A stretch of DNA of 64,000 bases from Mycobacteroides immunogenum (GCF_001605725.1 NZ_CP011530.1:1302001-1366000), one strand, 5' to 3'; shown: positions 1-8,378, counted from the stretch's first letter. Made by a program: numbers and translations. Notes: generated by a model from the sequence alone, not told the origin.

Positions 1-46
1 TATCGAAAGCGGTTTGTTGCTTGTTGATAGGTATAGTCCATCGGAC

Positions 47-63
47 GCTAGCTGGCAGCTAGC
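47..63. promoter_or_regulatory. 17-bp palindrome, candidate operator upstream of the esterase
   Basis: GCTAGCTG and CAGCTAGC form perfect 8-bp arms around a single G. The palindrome lies about 10 nt downstream of a TATAGT hexamer (32-37) and 46 nt before the esterase start codon, so a repressor bound here would sit in the early transcribed region. The regulator is unknown and the operator role is inference. Confidence 0.35.
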
Positions 64-109
64 AGTCTGAGCGTCACAGGACACTGGCTAGGCAAAGGAG
101 CCTGAACAG

Positions 110-1186
110 ATGACCGCACCGAAGCGCGCCGTGCAGTACGGGGCCCCGGGTTCTTCCCCTGGCACCGTGAATACGCTGGTCCGTGGCTTACCGCTGAGTG
201 ACGGCGCCGCCGTCGAAGTGATCGAGGACGCCGCCAGCCTGGCCGGACGGCTCCTTGGACTCGGCGTCCGGATGACGGTGCGCACGGTCCTGCAGCTCGG
301 CAGTCATGCCCCCACGCTTCCGTACCCCTTCGGATTGATCGAAGAGCTCGGCCGCGTCCTGGTACCGCCGCGCGGCACGGTCAAGGCGACAGTCACCCTG
401 CCGAACACCAACGCGCGGCTGATCCGCGCCAAGGGCGTCGGGCCGGCAGACGGCATAGGGCGCGTGGTGTTGTACCTGCATGGCGGAGCCTTCCTCGTCG
501 GTGGCCCAAACACGCACAGCGCCATGGTGTCCACCATCTCTGAGTATGCCGATGCGCCCTGTCTGGTGGTCAACTACCGGATGCCGCCCAAGGCCTCGCT
601 GGATCAGGCTGTCGACGACTGCCTCGACGGGTACCGCTGGCTGCGTGCGCAGGGATACGCGGCCGATCAGATTGTGTTGGCTGGCGATTCGGCAGGAGGC
701 TTCCTGTCGGTAGCGGTGGCCGAACGTCTCCTCGCCGAGGACGGTGAGGCTCCGGCCGCACTCGCGCTCATCTCACCGCTGATCGAGCTGGACCCCGCGC
801 CCAAGGTCGCACATCCCAACGCCAAGACCGATGTCATGTTGCCGCCCAACTGTTTCGCGGCACTCGAGCAGATTCTCACCAAGGCGGGCGGTGGCATACC
901 GCCGCGCGAGATCATCGACAAGGTCGACAGCCGGATGCCGCAGACGCTGGTGCACTGCTCCGGGTCCGAGGTGCTGCTGTATGACGCGCGCCTGCTGGGA
1001 CAGCGCCTGGCCGAGCAGGGTGTGCCGGTGGAGATCAAGATCTGGCCCGGTCAGATGCATGTCTTCCAGGTGGCCACCAAGGTCGTGCCCGAGGCGAAGA
1101 GGTCGCTGGCGCAAATCGGGCAGTACATCCGCGACGCGGTGCCCGAGACTTCCGCGGCGGAGTTCCTCGCGCCGGCCGCGGTCTGA
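110..1186 (+). CDS. alpha/beta hydrolase, hormone-sensitive-lipase-type esterase
   Basis: A 358-aa carboxylesterase or lipase expected to hydrolyse short or medium acyl esters. HGGAF (residues 124-128) forms the oxyanion hole and GDSAGG (192-197) carries the nucleophile Ser194. Asp292 and His317 complete a likely triad. These are hallmarks of the HSL/Lip family, which has many members in mycobacteria. The ATG follows AAAGGAG at 94-100 with good spacing. No signal peptide is evident, so it is probably cytoplasmic or membrane-associated. It occupies the position of lipU upstream of cbs in M. tuberculosis, but I cannot confirm orthology. The exact substrate is unknown. Confidence 0.85.
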   Translation: MTAPKRAVQYGAPGSSPGTVNTLVRGLPLSDGAAVEVIEDAASLAGRLLGLGVRMTVRTVLQLGSHAPTLPYPFGLIEELGRVLVPPRGTVKATVTLPNTNARLIRAKGVGPADGIGRVVLYLHGGAFLVGGPNTHSAMVSTISEYADAPCLVVNYRMPPKASLDQAVDDCLDGYRWLRAQGYAADQIVLAGDSAGGFLSVAVAERLLAEDGEAPAALALISPLIELDPAPKVAHPNAKTDVMLPPNCFAALEQILTKAGGGIPPREIIDKVDSRMPQTLVHCSGSEVLLYDARLLGQRLAEQGVPVEIKIWPGQMHVFQVATKVVPEAKRSLAQIGQYIRDAVPETSAAEFLAPAAV

Positions 1187-1254
1187 TCGCCGCTTCCGGT
1201 CCGCGTCGGCTGCCGGTGTTGGAGCCTCTGCGCGCGGGGCACGCACCGGTCTAA

Positions 1255-1260
1255 TAGCGT
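1255..1260 (+). promoter_or_regulatory. candidate -10 box (TAGCGT) of leaderless cbs
   Basis: A TANNNT hexamer ends 7 nt before the cbs ATG and there is no Shine-Dalgarno sequence. This is the usual geometry of mycobacterial leaderless transcripts. The assignment is made by pattern only. Confidence 0.45.
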
Positions 1261-1267
1261 TAGCGGC

Positions 1268-2677
1268 ATGCGCATCGCCCAGCATGTCTCGGATCTGATC
1301 GGTAACACCCCCCTCGTCCGGCTCAACTCGGTGGTGCCCGAGGGATTCGCGACGGTGGCTGCCAAGATCGAGTACCTCAACCCCGGCGGCAGCTCCAAGG
1401 ACCGTATCGCCGTCAAGATGATCGAGGCCGCCGAGGAAGCGGGCCTGCTCAAGCCCGGCGGCACCATCGTCGAACCCACCTCGGGCAACACCGGTGTCGG
1501 TCTGGCGCTGGTCGCACAGCGCAAGGGCTACCGCTGCGTATTCGTGTGCCCCGACAAGGTCAGCGAGGACAAGCGGAATGTGTTGCGGGCCTACGGGGCC
1601 GAGGTCGTCGTGTGCCCCACGGCCGTTCCGCCGGAACATCCGGACAGCTATTACAACGTCTCGGACCGCCTGGTGCGCGAAATCGAGGGTGCTTGGAAGC
1701 CCGACCAGTACTCCAACCCGAACGGTCCCGCCAGCCACTACGAGACCACCGGCCCGGAAATCTGGGCCGACACGGACGGCACGATCACCCATTTCGTCGC
1801 GGGCGTGGGCACTGGCGGCACCATCACCGGCGCGGGCCGGTACCTCAAGGAGGTCTCTGCGGGCCGTGCGATAGGCGAGGTCAAGGTTGTCGGCGCCGAC
1901 CCCGAGGGGTCCGTCTACTCCGGCGGAACCGGCCGCCCCTACCTCGTTGAAGGTGTGGGTGAGGACTTCTGGCCCACCGCGTACGACCCCAGCGTGGTCG
2001 ACGAGGTCATCGCGGTGTCCGATGCCGACTCTTTCGAGATGACTCGCCGGCTAGCGCGTGAAGAAGGGTTGCTGGTCGGCGGATCTTGCGGCATGGCGGT
2101 GGTCGCGGCAATTCGATTGGCAGAGAAGGTGGGTCCCGGCGGGCTGGTCGTGGTGCTGCTGCCGGACGGCGGCCGTGGATACCTGTCCAAGGTGTTCAGT
2201 GACGCCTGGATGTCCTCCTACGGATTTCTGCGCAGCCGCCTGGACGGCAGCATCTCCGAGCCGACTGTCGGTGACGTACTGCGCGGAAAGTCCGGTGCGC
2301 TACCGGATTTGGTGCACACGCACCCGTCGGAGACGGTACGCGATGCCATCGAGATCCTGCGTGAGTATGGGGTGTCGCAGATGCCGGTGGTGGGCGCCGA
2401 GCCGCCCGTCATGGCGGGCGAGGTCGCCGGGTCGGTTTCCGAAAGAGAGCTGCTGTCAGCAGTATTCGAAGGCCGGGCGCAGCTCGCCGATGCGGTGGCC
2501 CAGCACATGAGCCCGCCGTTGCCGCTGGTCGGTTCGGGTGAGCCGCTGAGTACCGCGGGGTCCATGTTGCGTGACACCGACGCGGTGATGGTTGTTGACG
2601 AAGGCAAGCCCGTTGGCGTGATTACCCGCCATGACCTGCTGGGATTCGTTTCTTCGGGTAGAGGCGTGCGGCTCTGA
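1268..2677 (+). CDS. cbs: cystathionine beta-synthase
   Basis: Condenses serine (or O-acetylserine) with homocysteine in the forward transsulfuration route, using PLP. The 469-aa protein has a fold-type-II catalytic core, with the PLP lysine in the NPGGSSKDR segment (Lys44), TSGNTG near 76-81 and a GTGGTITG phosphate-binding loop near 180. Two C-terminal CBS-type regulatory repeats lie at about 335-465. Length matches M. tuberculosis Rv1077. The gene starts leaderless after TAGCGT. Together with metB downstream it forms a transsulfuration block interrupted by an RDD protein gene, as in other mycobacteria. Confidence 0.93.
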   Translation: MRIAQHVSDLIGNTPLVRLNSVVPEGFATVAAKIEYLNPGGSSKDRIAVKMIEAAEEAGLLKPGGTIVEPTSGNTGVGLALVAQRKGYRCVFVCPDKVSEDKRNVLRAYGAEVVVCPTAVPPEHPDSYYNVSDRLVREIEGAWKPDQYSNPNGPASHYETTGPEIWADTDGTITHFVAGVGTGGTITGAGRYLKEVSAGRAIGEVKVVGADPEGSVYSGGTGRPYLVEGVGEDFWPTAYDPSVVDEVIAVSDADSFEMTRRLAREEGLLVGGSCGMAVVAAIRLAEKVGPGGLVVVLLPDGGRGYLSKVFSDAWMSSYGFLRSRLDGSISEPTVGDVLRGKSGALPDLVHTHPSETVRDAIEILREYGVSQMPVVGAEPPVMAGEVAGSVSERELLSAVFEGRAQLADAVAQHMSPPLPLVGSGEPLSTAGSMLRDTDAVMVVDEGKPVGVITRHDLLGFVSSGRGVRL

Positions 2678-2783
2678 ATTTGGCCCCAAATGGTTTCGCG
2701 GAAGCCAACCTGTGGAAACGCTGGACGCGTAATGTCCTCTGTTGCTCGACGCTGATGCGTGTCATACGAACTGGAGGACGATC

Positions 2784-3359
2784 GTGACTGAAGTTCCACC
2801 ACCCCCGCCGCAGGATCCGGGCGCTTACCCGCCGCCTCCCCCTGCCGCCGCTGTGCCGGCCCTGCCGGGTAGCAACTTTGAGATCTGGATCAAGCGTGTT
2901 GGCGCCGCTCTGATCGACAACGGGATTGTCGCGGTGCTCTACTGGATTGGCTACGGCATCGCCCTCGCCACCGCCGAGAAGCAGAGCTTCTCGACCGGCG
3001 TGTACGACAGCGATTCCATGGGTGGCATGTCCTACGGCGAAGACGCCGAGGTCTACAGCTTCACCGGCCTCGGCATGGCTGCGGTCACCGTCTTCGGGAT
3101 CGCGGCGCTCGCCTTCTGGCTCTGGAATCTGAAGAAGCAGGGTGACACGGGCTCGACCATCGGCAAGGGCGTGCTCGGCATCCGGGTGCTCAGCGAGACC
3201 ACCGGCCAGCCCATCGGATTCGGCATGTCCGTTGTTCGTCAGATCGCGCACTTCCTCGACGCCGTCATCTGCTACATCGGCTTCCTGCTGCCGCTTTTCA
3301 CCGCAAAGCGCCAGACGATCGCCGACATGTTAGTGAAGACCGTCGTCGTTCCCAAGTAG
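2784..3359 (+). CDS. RDD-family membrane protein with proline-rich N-terminus (Pra homologue)
   Basis: A 191-aa integral membrane protein. The first ~30 residues are proline-rich (PPPPPQD and PPPPP runs), followed by an RDD domain with about three hydrophobic segments and the basic KRVGAALID motif near residue 38. It resembles the proline-rich antigen homologue Rv1078 that lies between cbs and metB in M. tuberculosis. The start is taken as the GTG at 2784 because GGAGG precedes it by 6 nt; the ATG at 2742 would add an unlikely cysteine-containing extension. The role is unknown; RDD proteins are sometimes linked to transport. Confidence 0.8.
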   Translation: MTEVPPPPPQDPGAYPPPPPAAAVPALPGSNFEIWIKRVGAALIDNGIVAVLYWIGYGIALATAEKQSFSTGVYDSDSMGGMSYGEDAEVYSFTGLGMAAVTVFGIAALAFWLWNLKKQGDTGSTIGKGVLGIRVLSETTGQPIGFGMSVVRQIAHFLDAVICYIGFLLPLFTAKRQTIADMLVKTVVVPK

Positions 3360-3398
3360 AAGTAACCCGTAAGGCGGCGCTGGGCTGTCTCACTCCCG

Positions 3399-3423
3399 CG
3401 GGTCCGGTATAGGCTCGGACCCG
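3399..3423. promoter_or_regulatory. inverted repeat abutting the metB start codon
   Basis: Perfect 8-bp arms CGGGTCCG (3399-3406) and CGGACCCG (3416-3423) flank a 9-nt spacer containing TATAGG. The second arm ends immediately before the metB ATG. It could be an operator over a near-leaderless promoter or a short hairpin ending transcription of the preceding gene. The sequence alone does not separate these. Confidence 0.4.
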
Positions 3424-4596
3424 ATGAGTGAGCAGCGCAGCGCCGCCGACGCGTCTCGGTGGCAAGGGTTTTCCACACGGGCCATCCACGGCGGTTTCCA
3501 TGCCGATCCGCAGACCGGCGCCGTCAACGTGCCGATCTATGCCAGCTCGACCTTCGCCCAGGACGGGGTGGGGCAGCTGCGCGGGGGCTTCGAATACGCA
3601 CGCACCGGTAATCCGACGCGCGCGGTCCTCGAATCCTCACTGGCGGCATTGGAAGACGCCCACTTCGGCCGGGCGTTCGCGTCCGGCATGGCGGCCACCG
3701 ACTGCGCGCTGCGCGCGCTGCTGCGGCCGGGCGATCACCTGATCATTCCCAACGACGCCTACGGCGGCACCTTCCGTCTCATCGACAAGGTGTTCTCGCA
3801 GTGGGGGATTAGCCACACCCCGGTGCCGGTGGCCGATGTCGACGCCATTCGCGCGGCGATCACGCCCAGCACCAAGCTGATCTGGCTGGAGACGCCCACC
3901 AACCCGCTGCTGAGCATCGCCGACATTGCCGCAGTCGCTCAGGTGGCGGCCGACCATTCCGTCAAACTCTTGGTGGACAACACCTTCGCCTCACCGGCGC
4001 TGCAGCAGCCGCTGAATCTGGGCGCCGATATCGCACTGCATTCCACCACCAAATACATTGGCGGGCATTCCGATGTGGTGGGTGGTGCGTTGCTCACCAA
4101 CAGTGAAGAGCTGGACACGGCGTTCGCGTTCCTGCAGAACGGGTCGGGTGCGGTGCCGGGTCCGTTCGACGCTTACCTGACCTATCGGGGCATCAAGACT
4201 TTGGCGCTGCGCATGCAGCGGCACAGCGAGAACGCGCAAGCGGTGGCGCAGTTCCTGGACGGACACGCGGCGGTCGCGCAGACGATCTACCCGGGGCTGG
4301 AGAGTCACCCCGGACACGCGGTAGCAGCCAAGCAGATGCGCGGATTCGGCGGCATGGTCAGCGTGCGGCTCGCCGGTGGGCGCCAGGCCGCGCTCGATTT
4401 GTGCTCGCGAACAGAGCTTTTCATTCTCGCTGAATCCTTGGGCGGCGTGGAGTCGCTGATCGAGCATCCGGGTGCCATGACGCACGCGTCGACGGCCGGA
4501 TCGCTGCTGGAGGTGCCGGACGATCTGGTGCGGCTGTCGGTGGGTATCGAGGAGGTCGGCGATCTGATCGGCGATCTCGAGCAGGCACTGCGCTAG
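3424..4596 (+). CDS. metB: cystathionine gamma-synthase / trans-sulfuration PLP enzyme
   Basis: Forms cystathionine from an acylated homoserine and cysteine, or acts as the gamma-lyase in reverse transsulfuration; family members are hard to tell apart. The 390-aa protein shows the Cys/Met-metabolism fold: SGMAA near 88-92, LETPTNP near 155-161, and SxTKYIGGHSD with the PLP lysine at Lys210. Position and length match Rv1079. There is no clear Shine-Dalgarno sequence; an inverted repeat abuts the start. Its neighbours cbs and ilvA suggest a sulfur and branched amino-acid cluster. Confidence 0.9.
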   Translation: MSEQRSAADASRWQGFSTRAIHGGFHADPQTGAVNVPIYASSTFAQDGVGQLRGGFEYARTGNPTRAVLESSLAALEDAHFGRAFASGMAATDCALRALLRPGDHLIIPNDAYGGTFRLIDKVFSQWGISHTPVPVADVDAIRAAITPSTKLIWLETPTNPLLSIADIAAVAQVAADHSVKLLVDNTFASPALQQPLNLGADIALHSTTKYIGGHSDVVGGALLTNSEELDTAFAFLQNGSGAVPGPFDAYLTYRGIKTLALRMQRHSENAQAVAQFLDGHAAVAQTIYPGLESHPGHAVAAKQMRGFGGMVSVRLAGGRQAALDLCSRTELFILAESLGGVESLIEHPGAMTHASTAGSLLEVPDDLVRLSVGIEEVGDLIGDLEQALR

Positions 4597-5264
4597 TTCA
4601 TCGAATGTAGTGCCGCCGCGATCACGGCGGCGGTCACCGCGAGATTGACTGCCGGGCCCCGGTTGTCGCGGGTCTGGGCCGCCCATCCGCCGTCCGCGAT
4701 TGTCTGCGACCATCGCGACACCTGCTGTTTGCCCACCGGATCCAGGCTCAAGATCGCGTCGAATCCGTTGACCCCGTGCAGTACCGCGATGATCGCCGCG
4801 GTACTCGGGGAGGGCGCGGTGTAATGGAACAGCGCATCCGTCACGCCCTGGCGTACGGCATTGGCGCGCTCGTTGTTGGTCACCGGCCAGTATTTCTCCG
4901 GAAACAGCCGGTTGCCCATGCGGACGGTGTGAATATCCCCGGTGATCTCCAGGCGGTGCAGCATCTGCGAGTTCACCCCGCGCCCTACCTTGGTGATCGC
5001 CTCTGCCGGATCCATCGGCCGTCGTCGCAGCCGGTGAATCGCCCGGTCGAGCACTGGATCGCCGATATCGGGTGCCTGCAGCACCAGTAGGTGGCCGGCC
5101 TTGGCGGGTTCACCGTGGGTGGCGGGGCGAACGCGTTGCGCCAGAGCAAGATCCAGCACGATCGCGGCGGCCAGGGCTTGCGAGCGCCGATTTTTGTCCA
5201 GCAGTGGCCGCCCCGAGGCATTGTTCAGCAACAGAAGCAGGAGGTCCTCCGCAATCTGTGGCAT
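4593..5264 (-). CDS. GOLPH3/VPS74 (GPP34)-family protein
   Basis: A 223-aa protein beginning MPQIAEDLLLLLLN, the characteristic opening of bacterial GPP34 proteins. A RALAAAI-like segment, a central DRAIHRLRRR region and a C-terminal alanine-rich helix follow. In eukaryotes GOLPH3 binds PI4P at the Golgi. Actinobacterial homologues are uncharacterised and may bind anionic membrane lipids; that is inference. The start is the internal ATG at 5264, because the longer reading lacks similarity to the family. It overlaps the 3' end of convergent metB by 4 nt and is divergent from ilvA. Confidence 0.75.
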   Translation of the reverse strand: MPQIAEDLLLLLLNNASGRPLLDKNRRSQALAAAIVLDLALAQRVRPATHGEPAKAGHLLVLQAPDIGDPVLDRAIHRLRRRPMDPAEAITKVGRGVNSQMLHRLEITGDIHTVRMGNRLFPEKYWPVTNNERANAVRQGVTDALFHYTAPSPSTAAIIAVLHGVNGFDAILSLDPVGKQQVSRWSQTIADGGWAAQTRDNRGPAVNLAVTAAVIAAALHSMN

Positions 5265-5293
5265 GAGGGGACAATAGCGGCAGAACTGGTGAC

Positions 5294-6550
5294 ATGATGC
5301 CTGGCATGGCCATGGAGACATCGGGAGCAACGGGGTTAGTAACGGTCGGCGAGATCCAGGAGGTGGCCGAGCGGCTGGCCCCTGTGATACGGCGCACACC
5401 GATGGTGGCCTTTCGTGCGCTGAGCGACCGGTGCGGGCACGAGGTACGGCTGAAGTGCGAAAACTTGCAGCGCACAGGATCTTTCAAACCACGCGGCGCG
5501 TACAACAGGATCAGCAGATTGCCCGAGGATCAGCGGGTCAATGGTGTGGTGGCGGCCAGTGCGGGTAACCACGCGCAGGGTGTGGCCTGGGCGGCGACCA
5601 CGCTCGGCATCCCGTCGACGGTGTTCATGCCGGTGGGGGCCGCACTGCCCAAGATCGTGGCCACCCGCTCGTACGGAGCGACCGTGCACTTGACCGGTTC
5701 CACCATCGATGAGGCACTGGTGGCCGCGACGGAGTTCGCGGCAGAAACCGGCGCGGTGCTCATTCACCCGTTCGACCACCACGACGTCGTGGCCGGGCAG
5801 GCCACCGTCGGGCTGGAGATCCTGGAGCAGCTGCCGGACGTAGGCACCATCGTGGTGCCCGCGGGCGGTGGCGGCCTCGTCGCCGGTATCGCCGCGGTGG
5901 TCAAGGCGGAGCGTCCGCAGGTGCGGATCGTCGCGGTGCAGGCCGCCGGTGCGGCCGCCTGGCCGGTGTCGCTCAAAGCCGGGCACCCGGTGGCATTGGA
6001 ATCCATGGAAACCATGGCCGACGGCATCGCCGTGGGTAAGCCAGGCGCGGTGCCGTTCGAGCATGTGGCCGCCCTGGTCGACGATGTGGTCACGGTCAGC
6101 GAAGAGGCGCTCTCGCGCGGTCTGCTGCTCTGCCTGGAGCGGGCCAAGTTGGTGGTAGAGCCCGCCGGTGCCGCGGCAGTGGCCGCGCTGCTCACCCTGT
6201 CCGCGGAAGAGCTGGGTCTGCGCGGCCCGGTGTGCGCGGTGCTTTCGGGTGGAAATATCGACCCGCTGCTGCTCACTCACGTCATCACCCATGGTCTGCG
6301 GGCTGCTGGGCGCTATCTGACGGTGCGGGTGACCGTCGCCGACGCCCCGGGCGGCCTCTCGGGTCTGCTGGATGTCTTCCGGTCCTCGGGCGCCAGCGTC
6401 GTCGACGTCACGCATTGGCGTAATAGCGAGCGGCTGCGTCTGGGCGAGGTGGACGTGCTGGCGACTGTCGAGACCCGGGGGCCAGAACACCGGCAGGCCG
6501 TCCTCGACGCGATCGTCGCGGCCGGCCTGACGGTTCACGAAGAGCGATAG
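5294..6550 (+). CDS. ilvA: threonine ammonia-lyase (threonine dehydratase)
   Basis: Deaminates threonine to 2-oxobutyrate, the first step of isoleucine synthesis. The 418-aa protein has a fold-type-II PLP domain with Lys65 in TGSFKPRGAYN, SAGNHAQGVA near 93-102 and a GGGGL phosphate-binding loop near 195. A C-terminal ACT-like domain (about 335-415) suggests regulation by isoleucine. Three in-frame ATGs (5294, 5297, 5306) make the exact start uncertain. It is divergent from the GPP34 gene with only 29 nt between them. This gene is not at this place in M. tuberculosis. Confidence 0.88.
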   Translation: MMPGMAMETSGATGLVTVGEIQEVAERLAPVIRRTPMVAFRALSDRCGHEVRLKCENLQRTGSFKPRGAYNRISRLPEDQRVNGVVAASAGNHAQGVAWAATTLGIPSTVFMPVGAALPKIVATRSYGATVHLTGSTIDEALVAATEFAAETGAVLIHPFDHHDVVAGQATVGLEILEQLPDVGTIVVPAGGGGLVAGIAAVVKAERPQVRIVAVQAAGAAAWPVSLKAGHPVALESMETMADGIAVGKPGAVPFEHVAALVDDVVTVSEEALSRGLLLCLERAKLVVEPAGAAAVAALLTLSAEELGLRGPVCAVLSGGNIDPLLLTHVITHGLRAAGRYLTVRVTVADAPGGLSGLLDVFRSSGASVVDVTHWRNSERLRLGEVDVLATVETRGPEHRQAVLDAIVAAGLTVHEER

Positions 6551-6567
6551 ACCCGCCCCGGCCCAGG

Positions 6568-6634
6568 CCCACAACGAGTGCGAGCCTCACGCGGATTTCA
6601 GGTCAGATTTCCGCGTTAGGCTCGCACTCGATTG
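6568..6634. repeat. hairpin repeat, copy 1 (67 bp)
   Basis: The left member of a pair of direct repeats that are identical at 66 of 67 positions (partner at 7535-7601). Each copy is a large inverted repeat with 21-nt arms around a 14-nt loop. In this copy one base differs (T at 6617), which leaves a single mismatch in the stem. It lies between ilvA and the AbiEi/DUF559-type gene. Confidence 0.9.
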
Positions 6635-6676
6635 GAAGCAGGCGAGTTGTCGGTTGCCGGTGTGATGCTGCGAGCC

Positions 6677-7585
6677 ATGGGGGAGATTCCGTGGCCGTTC
6701 CGTGCGACCGAGATGCTGTCGACGGGCGCCGTGACCGAGCACTACATGCGCACCCGCTACCGGCAGCTGTACCCGGGCATTTACGTTCCGCGTGATGCGG
6801 AGGTGAGTGCCACGCAGCGCGCGTACTCGGCGTGGTTGTGGACTGAGCGCGGGGGCGTGATCGCCGGGGTGGCGGCCTCGGCCGTGCACGGTGCGAAATG
6901 GGTCGACGCTGGTGTCATCGTTGACCTTATCCATCGTCACCACAAGACCGCCACCGGCTTACGGGTCCATCGGGACACGTTGCTGGATAACGAGATTGAC
7001 CGTCTACATGGGCTTGCCGTCACCAGCCCCGCGCGTACCGCGTTCGACCTCGGCAGATGGCTACCGCAGGCCGTGGCCGTCGAGCGGATGGATGCCCTCA
7101 TGGCGGCGACCGGCCTGACGGCCGCGCAGGTTGAGGACGTCATGACGACGCACAAAGGGGTTCGGGGGCTGGCTCACCTGACGAGCGCGTTGGCGTTGGT
7201 TGACGCGGGTTCCGAGTCGCCGCAGGAGACCAAAACCCGGCTGCTCTTGGTGAAGTCGGGGTTTCCGCCGCCCCAGACACAGATAAGGGTGTTCAGTCGC
7301 TATGGCGATTTCATTGCCCGCATAGACATGGGGTGGGAGGACCTGAAGGTTGGTGTCGAATTCGATGGAGCTCAACACTGGTTGGACGCCCGTCAACGAT
7401 CGCGTGACATCGATCGGGCTTCGGAGTTGGCGGCGGAGGGCTGGGTAATCGTGCGGGTGAGTGCCGACATGCTTCGTCACCGGGCGGGCACCGTGGTCGC
7501 ACGTGTCGACGAGGCGCTCAGAAATGCCACTAAACCCACAACGAGTGCGAGCCTCACGCGGATTTCAGGTCAGATTTCCGCGTGA
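6677..7585 (+). CDS. AbiEi-like/DUF559-type protein, candidate endonuclease flanked by hairpin repeats
   Basis: A protein of about 302 aa seen often in actinobacteria. The N-terminus (FRATEMLSTG to YPGIYVPRD) resembles the winged-helix AbiEi antitoxin-type domain. The middle has the TSPARTAFDLGRW motif. The C-terminal third has the DUF559/Vsr-like PD-(D/E)XK core: an IDMGWEDLKVGVEFDG stretch, then a GWVIVRV strand. The gene lies between two 67-bp hairpin repeats, and its last 15 residues and stop codon are encoded within the second. Starts at 6632 (TTG), 6665 or 6677 are possible; 6677 best matches the family opening. No partner toxin gene is adjacent. Function is unknown; nuclease activity is inference. 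Confidence 0.7.
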   Translation: MGEIPWPFRATEMLSTGAVTEHYMRTRYRQLYPGIYVPRDAEVSATQRAYSAWLWTERGGVIAGVAASAVHGAKWVDAGVIVDLIHRHHKTATGLRVHRDTLLDNEIDRLHGLAVTSPARTAFDLGRWLPQAVAVERMDALMAATGLTAAQVEDVMTTHKGVRGLAHLTSALALVDAGSESPQETKTRLLLVKSGFPPPQTQIRVFSRYGDFIARIDMGWEDLKVGVEFDGAQHWLDARQRSRDIDRASELAAEGWVIVRVSADMLRHRAGTVVARVDEALRNATKPTTSASLTRISGQISA

Positions 7586-7601
7586 GGCTCGCACTCGATT
7601 G
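7535..7601. repeat. hairpin repeat, copy 2 (67 bp), overlapping the gene end
   Basis: The right partner of 6568-6634. The arms at 7542-7562 and 7577-7597 pair perfectly over 21 bp around a 14-nt loop. The first arm and loop encode the C-terminus of the DUF559-type protein, and the stop codon (7583-7585) lies in the second arm. It may also act as a terminator. Confidence 0.9.
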
Positions 7602-7618
7602 AAGAACTCTCGGAGGAA

Positions 7619-8113
7619 CTACTCGTGGTACGGCTCGGCGCTGACCAGCGTCACCTTCACCTCGGTGCCGTTGGGCACCGTGTAGCTGCGGGTCTCGCCG
7701 ACCTTGGCGTCGATCAGGGCACCACCGAGCGGTGAGCTGGGGGAGTAGACCTCAAGCTTGCCGTCCTTGACGCCTTCCTGGCGGGTGGCGATGAGGAAGG
7801 TCTCGGAGTCGTCCTTGTCGCCGTCGTAGTAGACCTTCACGACGGAACCGGGCAACGCGACGCCGGACTGAGTGGGGGCTTCGCCCACCTTGGCGTTGTT
7901 GAGCAGTTCCTGAAGCTGACGGATGCGTGCCTCCTGCTGGCCCTGCTCTTCGCGGGCGGCGTGATAACCGCCGTTCTCACGCAGGTCTCCCTCTTCGCGG
8001 CGCTCGTTGATCTCGGCGGCGATGACGGGGCGGTTGGCGATCAGCTGGTCGAGTTCCGCCTTGAGCCGATCATGTGATTCCTGGGTCAGCCAGGTCACCT
8101 GGGTGTCGGTCAT
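7619..8113 (-). CDS. greA: transcription elongation factor GreA
   Basis: Rescues backtracked RNA polymerase by stimulating transcript cleavage. The 164-aa protein has an N-terminal coiled coil (about 10-80, with [18 protein letters not shown] at its tip) and a C-terminal FKBP-like domain with [12 protein letters not shown]. Length equals that of M. tuberculosis Rv1080c. The start at 8113 is chosen over a longer reading because AAGGAG lies about 11 nt upstream and the opening [13 protein letters not shown] is conserved. Confidence 0.96.
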   Translation of the reverse strand: MTDTQVTWLTQESHDRLKAELDQLIANRPVIAAEINERREEGDLRENGGYHAAREEQGQQEARIRQLQELLNNAKVGEAPTQSGVALPGSVVKVYYDGDKDDSETFLIATRQEGVKDGKLEVYSPSSPLGGALIDAKVGETRSYTVPNGTEVKVTLVSAEPYHE

Positions 8114-8217
8114 GGTGCAGGTACTCCTTGTCTCAGGCCAGCAACGTCCACTGGCGCTCATCTATCGGGTGCCGGGTTGGGTGCATTGCTGCGGGTAGCA
8201 CTGTCCAAAATGCAGCA

Positions 8218-8246
8218 ATACACGGTCCCAGCAGGGATCCGTGTAT
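8218..8246. terminator. strong hairpin between greA and the DUF4307 gene
   Basis: ATACACGG-TCCC pairs with GGGA-(T bulge)-CCGTGTAT around an AGCA loop, giving a 12-bp stem with one bulge. It lies 133 nt downstream of the minus-strand DUF4307 gene and about 105 nt upstream of greA. It could terminate the former. No U-tract follows, which is common in mycobacteria. The remaining 8114-8378 interval holds no supported gene. Confidence 0.45.
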
Positions 8247-8378
8247 CCGCCCAGCATACCACTGTCGCTGTGATGTTCAGCCCATTTTTGATGGAGGTTT
8301 GCCCGATGTGAACGTTGCCGACGTGTGGCTGATGGCGCTCGGGGCGGTTCGGCGGTGCCGCCGGCGGCACGTTTTAGA

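Noticed and set aside
773..1792. 339-aa minus-strand ORF across the esterase and cbs
   Set aside because: It lies antisense to two well-supported genes, is rich in Arg/Gly/Asp as expected of a high-GC shadow frame and has no recognisable motif.
6677..7585. Complete type IV AbiE toxin-antitoxin pair
   Set aside because: No AbiEii-type nucleotidyltransferase gene is next to the AbiEi-like gene, and the C-terminal half is DUF559-like.
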